Positions 9,697 to 18,193 of a stretch of DNA of 64,000 bases are shown piece by piece. A program made the position numbers and the translations under genes. The DNA is from Diplonema papillatum (Eukaryota > Euglenozoa > Diplonemea > Diplonemida > Diplonemidae), in NCBI GenBank assembly GCA_030068145.1, contig JAPJBO010000441.1, positions 1 to 64,000 on the forward strand. The letters run 5' to 3'. The notes beneath the pieces were generated by a model, which worked only from the letters and a program-made list of their open reading frames with translations, was not told the DNA's origin and searched no databases. The stretch's first letter is position 1, and every line of letters begins with the position of its first letter.

Positions 9697-10441
9697 AGCG
9701 CTCCAAGCGATTCTCAACGTGCTGCTGACGGTCGAAGGCGTGATGAACAGCAAACGGTTCGCGACCCTCCGCGATTCGCTGTTCATGACGACCTCAGCGG
9801 AGGCCGACGGTGAAGCCGGCACCCCGCGTCGGGACAGCGCCGAGACCACTTCGCCGGGCGGGGGAAAGCGGAAAAGGGACGGCTGCGACAGCCCCCCTGA
9901 CAAGAGGCGGCGGGCGTCGCCCCGCAAGGCGCGGCAAGGCCGGCCCGCGCCGGACGCGCCGCCGAAGGAGGCCCCCGCCGACGACCCGGATGAGCACACG
10001 GGGAGCCAGAAGAAGGCGAACGTCGCTCGCTACCTGACCTTTTGCAGGAACGCGGAGCTTGCGGCCCAGGCAGTGACCCTGATGGCGCACCTGAAGCGCC
10101 AACGGCCGGCCACCGCGTTCCAACGCGCCCTGGCTGTGACTGATCAGGTCGACCCGGCTCCGTGCGATCTGCGGGATGTCGAAGAGGTCTGCACGCACGC
10201 ACTGTACATCCTCGGGTTGGTGCATCCGCTTCTGCTGGACAACATTGCGTACTACGGCCACATCATCCTCGCCCCGATCTCCGTGCTGCACGACTACATG
10301 CTGGACGCGGCGGAGGAAACTCCGTTTTACGCTCGGTTCCCGTTGATCTCGCCGGTGGTCCACGACTTCGCGCAGCGACTCGGCGACCTGCGGGCGACGC
10401 TGCTTTGCAGAGGGGAGGACACCCCGCCGCCGCCACCGTAG
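9697..10441 (+). CDS. Gene A, terminal exon: nuclear-localisation cluster and helical C terminus
   Basis: Follows acceptor CGCACAG (ending 9696); its first base completes the Gly codon from 6830. About 247 residues to TAG at 10439-10441. The N-terminal part continues the helical run (ALQAILNVLLTVEGVM). A strongly basic segment follows (KRKRDGCDSPPDKRRR, then SPRKARQG), a likely bipartite nuclear localisation signal with several SP sites. The last about 140 residues (from VARYLTFCRNAELAAQA) are helical and leucine-rich, ending in a poly-Pro tail. High GC at third positions matches the preceding exon. The protein is probably nuclear, perhaps a scaffold. If unspliced, an internal ATG at 9743 would be the only start. 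Family not recognised. Confidence 0.65.
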
Positions 10442-10679
10442 CCGACACGCATCGCGCTTGAACCACCCATAGTTGGCCGCGTACTGGTATCACAAAGCCA
10501 GGCGTGCGTAGGAGTGCGTGGTCTTGATGGATCTTGGTTGTAGTAGCGAATATTCAATCGAGAACATTGAAGGCCGAAGTGGAGAAGGTTTCCGTGCCAA
10601 CAGCAATTGGACATGGGTCAGTCGGTCCCCCACCCCCCCCAGCGGCCGACGTGGAAAATCTGCTGCACTGCAAACTCTC

Positions 10680-12029
10680 GGGTTGCCGCCCCCCACTTCT
10701 GTCGAGTAGAATGGGAATGCGTGTCGCATCAGCTAGCGCGCAAGGAGGGTTGCCGCCCCCCACTTCTGTCGAGTAGAATGGGAATGCGTGTCGCATCAGC
10801 TAGCGCGCAAGGAGGGTTGCCGCCCCCCACTTCTGTCGAGTAGAATGGGAATGCGTGTCGCATCAGCTAGCGCGCAAGGAGGGTTGCCGCCCCCCACTTC
10901 TGTCGAGTAGAATGGGAATGCGTGTCGCATCAGCTAGCGCGCAAGGAGGGTTGCCGCCCCCCACTTCTGTCGAGTAGAATGGGAATGCGTGTCGCATCAG
11001 CTAGCGCGCAAGGAGGGTTGCCGCCCCCCACTTCTGTCGAGTAGAATGGGAATGCGTGTCGCATCAGCTAGCGCGCAAGGAGGGTTGCCGCCCCCCACTT
11101 CTGTCGAGTAGAATGGGAATGCGTGTCGCATCAGCTAGCGCGCAAGGAGGGTTGCCGCCCCCCACTTCTGTCGAGTAGAATGGGAATGCGTGTCGCATCA
11201 GCTAGCGCGCAAGGAGGGTTGCCGCCCCCCACTTCTGTCGAGTAGAATGGGAATGCGTGTCGCATCAGCTAGCGCGCAAGGAGGGTTGCCGCCCCCCACT
11301 TCTGTCGAGTAGAATGGGAATGCGTGTCGCATCAGCTAGCGCGCAAGGAGGGTTGCCGCCCCCCACTTCTGTCGAGTAGAATGGGAATGCGTGTCGCATC
11401 AGCTAGCGCGCAAGGAGGGTTGCCGCCCCCCACTTCTGTCGAGTAGAATGGGAATGCGTGTCGCATCAGCTAGCGCGCAAGGAGGGTTGCCGCCCCCCAC
11501 TTCTGTCGAGTAGAATGGGAATGCGTGTCGCATCAGCTAGCGCGCAAGGAGGGTTGCCGCCCCCCACTTCTGTCGAGTAGAATGGGAATGCGTGTCGCAT
11601 CAGCTAGCGCGCAAGGAGGGTTGCCGCCCCCCACTTCTGTCGAGTAGAATGGGAATGCGTGTCGCATCAGCTAGCGCGCAAGGAGGGTTGCCGCCCCCCA
11701 CTTCTGTCGAGTAGAATGGGAATGCGTGTCGCATCAGCTAGCGCGCAAGGAGGGTTGCCGCCCCCCACTTCTGTCGAGTAGAATGGGAATGCGTGTCGCA
11801 TCAGCTAGCGCGCAAGGAGGGTTGCCGCCCCCCACTTCTGTCGAGTAGAATGGGAATGCGTGTCGCATCAGCTAGCGCGCAAGGAGGGTTGCCGCCCCCC
11901 ACTTCTGTCGAGTAGAATGGGAATGCGTGTCGCATCAGCCAGCGCGCAAGGAGGGTTGCCGCCCCCCACTTCTGTCGAGTAGAATGGGAATGCGTGTCGC
12001 ATCAGCTAGCGCGCAAGGAGGGTTGCCGC
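10680..12029 (+). repeat. 67-bp minisatellite, 20 units plus a partial
   Basis: Twenty exact-length 67-bp units fill 10680-12019, then 10 bases of a 21st. Units begin GGGTTGCCGCCCCCCACTTC and contain GCATCAGCTAGCGCGCAAGG. I noticed only one variant (T to C near 11939, in the last but one unit). Such homogeneity points to recent expansion or ongoing homogenisation. The array begins 239 bp after the gene A stop. The related phrase CTCGGGCTGCCGCCCCCAC recurs at 12117 outside the array. Confidence 0.97.
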
Positions 12030-13139
12030 ATCAAAAGCGAGTGTGCCTTCTGGCGCATGCTGAACGTAAACGGTGGAACTTCCGTTCTAGAATATATCTA
12101 CTGTTGGGCTAAGACTCTCGGGCTGCCGCCCCCACGTTTTGTGGGGCGAAGAAGAAACCTGCTGAGACCGGGAACACCCCATTTTCCTTTTTTTTTGGGA
12201 TGTGTTCCAGGGCTCAATTCCAACGCAGCGGTGTATCAAGCCGCCCGACGTTGCTTTTCTCCCAAGAGGTACTTCAGCTTTGACCCCCCCCTCGAAGAAG
12301 ACTTGATGCTAGCATCAACCATACATGAGAGGCAGTGTTATTAAACTAAGATTTCCCCCCCGACTTGATGCCGCGCCGAACTTTGCCTGCATGGCAAGTT
12401 CTGGCTAAACATTAGGGCCCGTCCCCGAAGGAATCGCTTGTGCTCTCGTAGCGTGGGTGGTCTTACTGCCCAGGTGCTCAACAGTCCGAAGAGCCAGACG
12501 TAGGCACTCTGAAAAGGACCGAACACGGCGCAGGTAGGACGCTCAGCATTCCAGCACGTTCGTGCACCCCCCCCCAACCTCCCCGCGACGAAAGTCCGAA
12601 CAAGTCTGTTGGAAAGCAAGAACCGCGGAAACGGCAAGACACATCGGAAATAAGAGCGCGCGCTAAAATATGTAGAGTTGTCGGCAATAGGCAACAAGAC
12701 ACAGGCACACTACTGCCACTACCGCAGATACGATACGCACACTAACATACGATACCTTTAAAGGAACCTTTACGACAATGGTCACCTGGAAAAGAGGGTT
12801 AGCTCGGCTCTCATCTCTCTCTTGCACTGAAGGCCAGTGTCCCGGTGGACAGGCAGGTGGACGATAGATAGGCTAGAACTACTGCTTCGTACGTGAACCA
12901 CCGGGCGAACGCCAACTGCGCGGGCAATGTCGAGCGCACTCGTACCTATCTCCAACCGTCCACGTGCGTCACTTTCGATGCATTCTCGGTTCAATTCGAG
13001 ACGACGCTCGGTGCAGTGGAGGCGTGCGAAATGGCCGGCATCCGGGCAAGCCTTTTTTCGGTTCGACAACAACGCCGAACCGGCGTAGCACCAGCTGCAA
13101 TTATTGCTGCCGCTGTTATACCGCTCGCACGTCGGATCC
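12030..13139. other. Intergenic stretch
   Basis: No convincing gene. A copy of dispersed family C is at 12640-12790. The remainder carries only short shadow ORFs and C-runs. Confidence 0.5.
12640..12790 (+). repeat. Dispersed family C copy
   Basis: Signature: GAGCGCGCGCTAAAATA, GTCGGCAATAGGCAACAA, ACTGCCACTACCGCAGATAC and CCTTTAAAGGAACCTTTACG. Other copies are at 14565-14785, 24430-24620 and 29455-29615. The 3' portion (GGTCACCCGGAGACTATAAA) stands alone at 23240-23290 and 41035-41095. Confidence 0.8.
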
Positions 13140-13144
13140 AGAGC

Positions 13145-13690
13145 CCCCCAGCCTGCAAAAGGCGGTCCAGCTGCGGGGTCGGGCAAGTTCAGAAGGCTCG
13201 CGTGCAGACGCACCGTGCTCTATGCACGCCGCGTCATCGCCTTGTTGCCGCTGGACCTGGCACCCGCTGCATTCTGCTGCCTGCGGCGTTCTTGTGCACA
13301 AGGCATGCTTCCGCGTCAGGTGTCCCAGCCCCCAGCCTGCAAAAGGCGGTCCAGCTGCGGGCCGGGCAAGTTCAGAAGGCTCGCGTGCAGACGCACCGTG
13401 CTCTATGCACGCCGCTTGTTGCCGCTGGACCTGGCACCCGCTGCATTCTGCTGCCTGCGGCGTTCTTGAGCACACGGCATGCTTCCGCGTCAGGTGTCCC
13501 AGCCCCCCAGCCTGGTCCAGCTGCGGGGTCGGGCAAGTTCAGAAGGCTCGCGTGCAGACGCACCGTGCTCTATGCACCTGCTCGCCGAGAGTTTGTTGCG
13601 CTTTTTCTGGTGTTGGTCCGCTGCATTCTGCTGCCTGCGGCGTTCTTATGCAGCAGGCTATGCTTCCGCGTCAGGTGTTCCAGCTCCCCC
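13145..13690 (+). repeat. Three tandem about 180-bp units
   Basis: Units start near 13147, 13329 and 13503, each with GGGCAAGTTCAGAAGGCTCG, ACGCACCGTGCTCTATGCAC and CTGCATTCTGCTGCCTGCGG. Small internal indels separate them. The long ORFs here exist only because the repeat lacks stops in some frames. Confidence 0.9.
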
Positions 13691-13808
13691 CCCCCCCCGA
13701 AAACACAGCCGGTTGCCCGAGAGGCAGTCCCGCCATAGAGGTCGAGGCATCCACACTCGAGTTTTCACATACTGACCGTCACCGAATACTCGACAACTTA
13801 CGTGAGTG

Positions 13809-14518
13809 AACCCCGTACGCGTATATTATTTACTTATTTATTAGTAAATAATACACGGGAAAGCAAATAATAAACGAATCGATTTATGAAACGGGTTTGC
13901 GGGAAGTAAATAATAAATGAAATTATTTCTAAGAGTAAATAATATCCGTGAGTAAATAATAATATCAGTATAATTCGTTGTCATTTACCCCCCCCCCCCC
14001 CCCCCCCCTGAGGCCTAAATTTTGGCCGAGGGGGGTAATTTCCAGGGGGGGGGGGGGGGTAAAGGAGGCTCCAGGGGGGGGTAAAGGACACTGTCCTGGG
14101 GCACCTGCAGGGTTACTTCATGATCGCCACGTCTAACCAGGGAGACCACCTGGGGGGCCGGACAGTGTGAAGCTAGGGGCATAAAAGTGGATGCTGGGCC
14201 ATGGCAAGACCCTGAATCCTGCTGCTACTTCTGCCTGCTCAGCACTCTAGCTTTTCCTTTTGCATCAGAACAGCGGCGGTGGAACTCCACAGCGGCTGTG
14301 GAACTCCTGTGAAAGAGCCCCGGACCCCTTGTGAACACTGCAGACCCCATTTCACAGGCAGTTCCGTGACCGTTCCAGGGGGGGGGGTAAAAGACACTGT
14401 TTTTCCCAGTGTACATCGAAAATCCCAAAAAAGTGGTAAATTTCAGGGGGGGGTAAAGTCTAGGGGGGGGGGGGTAAATGACAACGAATTATACTGATTA
14501 ATATACGTGTACGGGGTT
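13809..14518. mobile_element. Inverted-repeat (MITE-like) element with a split terminal repeat
   Basis: The right terminus (14471-14518) is one continuous 48-bp inverted repeat. On the left the matching bases are split: the outer 20 (AACCCCGTACGCGTATATTA, 13809-13828) and the inner 28 (13964-13991) are separated by about 135 bp of AT-rich sequence with repeated GTAAATAATA. The centre holds long C- and G-runs beside the arms. No transposase is present. Confidence 0.8.
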
Positions 14519-14564
14519 TATGTGTGTGCCGTGGCCATCGATACACAAAAAGAAGTCCGGAAAT

Positions 14565-14785
14565 GACAGGACCATAAGAAACGAGAGCGCGCTCCAGCAC
14601 GAATCGAACAGTCGGCAATAGGCAACAAAGACACCCGCACAAGCACACGTACTGCCACTACCGCAGATACGATACGCACAGTAGTATACGATACCTTTAA
14701 AGAACCTTTACGTCAATGATCACCCGGAGACTGTAAACCCCCCGATCCGTAAGTTAACTTACGCTCTAAAAAGGCGGCGCGGCTC
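14565..14785 (+). repeat. Dispersed family C copy
   Basis: Matches the 12640 copy, including ACTGCCACTACCGCAGATAC and CCTTTAAAGAACCTTTACG, and extends further through ACCCGGAGACTGTAAAC. It begins soon after the inverted-repeat element. Confidence 0.8.
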
Positions 14786-16074
14786 TATGAATCACTTCCG
14801 TTCCGTCTGGGCACCGGAGCAGTGGCCAGTTGGCGAACTGGGATCGCGCTGGCAAGGAGCCACCCGTATTTATCAGCAGCAACCCTTGGTATTTTCAGAG
14901 GTGTTTTCACCTGGAGTCAGCGTACGAGCAACCAGTTTCGGTTCACGACCATTTCCGATGTGAACGGGCGTCCGTTCCCAACGGGCTGTGATTGGCTGCG
15001 CTGCACTTGGTGGCTCACTTATAGACGAGAGGCGAAAATCCACTTCGCGATACTTTTTTTTGCCACGCGGTTGCGCCCAATCGAATTGACTTACCTGTTC
15101 GGCTTATCAGAAGTTCTTATTTCAGTGTGGGCACCATGAAACTAAGTTCATTGCTTCCGGATTTTCTTGTACGATCACGTCATGTTTTTGTTCTTCAAAA
15201 AACGTCAACCACAGAATTCGTGCTATTTCCCCAAGGTCTTGAGCACACCATGTGCTATGCCACCCGATTAAATTGGGCCCTTTTTTTTTACGCAGCTTGG
15301 AAGGAAATACTCGACAAAGCTGCCATACAGCCGAAGAGATCCCAAATGCTGTAACTACCGAACCACCACGGGTTGGAACGTACATAAGGTCATGCGGGCC
15401 TACCCACACGACAAGACACTCAAACACAACAGGTCAAAGTCCTGAGTGAGAAAACAAACACACGGTGGTGTAAGCGAAGAACAAGAACACGGCGTGCCCC
15501 GCCGAGGTCAGCACCTCCCTGCTCAGACCCTGCGCAGGAGAACAAACTCACGTTACCCAACGCCGGCGGTATTCAGCCCCAGCGCTCCAAGCGAATTTTC
15601 TCGCTAAAAAGAAAAAGAAAAAAAGGAACCCCCCCCGATAGAAAGCCTTTGCACGAACGGTGCAGACGCAGTTGAAAGCCCTGCAGTCTTTTAACAAAGA
15701 AGAGAAAAGCAAAAAAAGTCCCTTCCTTCTTAGCTCCCCTGATCCGCTGAATTGCCAAAAGCGAGGGCTTGCATCGAGAGCAGCTTGCTGGACGCAACCG
15801 AGGAAACCACCGTCCTACGTACGGAACCCTCTTATATCCGGTAACTGACGGTGGAACAGCTGAAGAACTGCCGCACGATGCTCAACGTGACCCCTCAAAG
15901 CTGCCGAATCAACGGCCTGAAACCTTCAACGAATGAAAGAGTTTTGTAGACCGAAAAGCTGTCGGGTACCTGACAATTCAGCAGCTGTGGTCACTTCTGC
16001 AGACGCCTTACGGAAGGGAAAAGCAAGGCGCGCGACTCGAGTTCGAGCGAAACATCGTCTTCGTGCCTCTCGGG
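14786..16074. other. Intergenic stretch
   Basis: Holds a partial family B repeat at 15285-15485. A 60-codon ATG ORF at 14787 has no recognisable domain and I do not call it. Nothing else supportable. Confidence 0.45.
15285..15485 (+). repeat. Dispersed family B, partial copy
   Basis: Contains GGAAGGAAATACTCGACAAA, CCAAATGCTGTAACTACCGA and AACACAACAGGTCAAAGTCC. Longer copies are at 22745-23030, 34625-34905 and 48690-48985. Confidence 0.75.
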
Positions 16075-16077
16075 TCA

Positions 16078-16290
16078 GGCCCTTGCTACCGCGAAGTCGC
16101 TCAGGTTTGAAGATGCCGAGCAAATCGGCGTGCGCAACCGAGAGCTGGAACCTCCGATCAACGCTCGGGACTCTCTTATCGGTAACTCGCTACCGCGAAG
16201 TCGCTCAGGTTTGAAGATGCCGAGCAAATCGGCGTGCTGGGCGCAACCGAGGGCTGGAACCTCCGATCCACGCTCGGGACCCTCTCACAT
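16078..16290 (+). repeat. Tandem pair, about 105-bp unit
   Basis: Two adjacent copies of a unit from GCTACCGCGAAGTCGCTCAG through GGAACCTCCGATC and CGCTCGGGAC, with a 6-bp indel between them. Confidence 0.85.
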
Positions 16291-16612
16291 CATATAGACG
16301 ACCAATGAGATTCCTTCTGCCCCTACCTACTATCTGGCGAAACAGCAGTCAAGGGAACAGACTTGTCAGCGGGGAAAGAAGACCCTGTTGAGTTTGTCCG
16401 TGGAAGTCCCGATCGTCGTCCTGTCGTTGTTGTTGTTCGTCTTCTTCGGAAAAGGTCGCATCGGGAAGAACGGTGAAAACGATAAAGACCTTCTAATGCA
16501 CAAATAACGCTAGATAAAGTGTCACGTCATAAATGTGGGAAGGCCCTGATTATTAGATTCACGATTAACCGAACTAGCGCACATGGGTTCACCTGATCCC
16601 GCACCTACTTTT

Positions 16613-17380
16613 CCGGCACCATACAGACACTCCATTCCGGCACCATACAGACACTCCATTCCGGCACCATACAGACACTCCATTCCGGCACCATACAGAC
16701 ACTCCATTCCGGCACCATACAGACACTCCATTCCGGCACCATACAGACACTCCATTCCGGCACCATACAGACACTCCATTCCGGCACCATACAGACACTC
16801 CATTCCGGCACCATACAGACACTCCATTCCGGCACCATACAGACACTCCATTCCGGCACCATACAGACACTCCATTCCGGCACCATACAGACACTCCATT
16901 CCGGCACCATACAGACACTCCATTCCGGCACCATACAGACACTCCATTCCGGCACCATACAGACACTCCATTCCGGCACCATACAGACACTCCATTCCGG
17001 CACCATACAGACACTCCATTCCGGCACCATACAGACACTCCATTCCGGCACCATACAGACACTCCATTCCGGCACCATACAGACACTCCATTCCGGCACC
17101 ATACAGACACTCCATTCCGGCACCATACAGACACTCCATTCCGGCACCATACAGACACTCCATTCCGGCACCATACAGACACTCCATTCCGGCACCATAC
17201 AGACACTCCATTCCGGCACCATACAGACACTCCATTCCGGCACCATACAGACACTCCATTCCGGCACCATACAGACACTCCATTCCGGCACCATACAGAC
17301 ACTCCATTCCGGCACCATACAGACACTCCATTCCGGCACCATACAGACACTCCATTCCGGCACCATACAGACACTCCATT
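16613..17380 (+). repeat. 24-bp minisatellite, exactly 32 units
   Basis: Unit CCGGCACCATACAGACACTC plus four more bases (CATT), 32 times with no change seen. Because 24 is a multiple of three and several frames lack stops, long artefact ORFs appear on both strands. The paralogous position near 17965 has one diverged unit between the same flanks. Confidence 0.98.
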
Positions 17381-17486
17381 CCGACGAACTCTCGTTGCCA
17401 CCTAACTAACGTAAACCACAACAACCCGGGAGGAGTATTGATTAAGCATAACCGTACACACCGGCCGACCCCTCCCCTCCACCCCC

Positions 17487-17633
17487 GTGAAAGAGTACGT
17501 ACAGTAGTGAGTAGAGAAGAGAACGAGTGCAAAAGAACGGAGGTAGCACAAACTACCAGACCAGCGGAGGCCACCGCAAAAAAGATTTCTTACCTTTTCC
17601 TTATCCCTCAAAACCAGCACCAATAACAACGGG
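17487..17633. mobile_element. 147-bp SINE-like insertion with 13-bp target duplication
   Basis: Flanked by identical CCCCTCCACCCCC at 17474-17486 and 17634-17646. The paralogous unit 2 (around 18064-18092) has the flanks but not the insert. The same body is found at 38966-39112. It contains the small hairpin GGTAGCACAAACTACC. No poly(A) tail is visible. A 13-bp duplication suits target-primed insertion by LINE machinery. Confidence 0.8.
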
Positions 17634-17647
17634 CCCCTCCACCCCCC

Positions 17648-17881
17648 CTCCGTGGCTAGAAGGACCGAAACATGGCGCAGACTGGGCCCAGTGCGTTGCA
17701 CGCGTCCTGTCCGAGCACGTTTCTTGCGAACCCCGTCCCCGCCAGCTCGCAAAACGGCGAGTGAATGCCGAAGTCGAATGGCGTGGCGTACTTGAAAGAG
17801 AAGCAGGTCCCCGCGGACGGTCGTTTTTGGCGGCGCACTTCGCGTGCCGGCACCAAACGGCAGCAACCCGCCGGACAAGAT
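17648..17881 (+). pseudogene. Damaged copy of the gene B 5' end
   Basis: Aligns with 18083-18360 through the leader (GGACCGAAACATGGCGCAGA), the start region (ATGCCGAAGTCGAATGGCGT) and the segment encoding FLAA-FA, but lacks about 50 bp of coding sequence just after the CCCGCGG junction. It ends at the CGGACAAGATAG phrase. It arises from the tandem duplication described at 16530-18360. Confidence 0.85.
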
Positions 17882-18193
17882 AGGCACGAATGTGGGAAAG
17901 CCCTGATTATTAGACTTACGATTCACGGAAGCATAGCGCACATGGGTTCACCTACTTTTCCGACACCCTACAGACACTCCCATTCCGACAAACTCTCGTT
18001 GCCACCTTACTCAACGTAAACCACAACCAGGGAGGAGTATTGATTAAGCATAACCGTACACACCGACCCCTCCCCTCCTTCCGGCTTGAAGGACCGAAAC
18101 ACGGCGCAGACTGGACCCAGTGCGTTGCACGCGTCCTGTCCGAGCACGTTTCTTGCGAACCCCGTCCCCGCCGGCTCGCAAAACGGCGAGTGA

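Noticed and set aside
10680..12029. CRISPR-like array
   Set aside because: Units are directly adjacent with no variable spacers; a minisatellite in a eukaryotic context.
14787..14966. 60-codon ATG ORF
   Set aside because: No domain, no conservation evidence, sits between repeats.
16522..17626. Long ORFs on both strands with an 8-residue repeat (PAPYRHSI, MECLYGAG, NGVSVWCR)
   Set aside because: The 24-bp unit is a multiple of three and lacks stops in several frames, so these are artefacts of the minisatellite.
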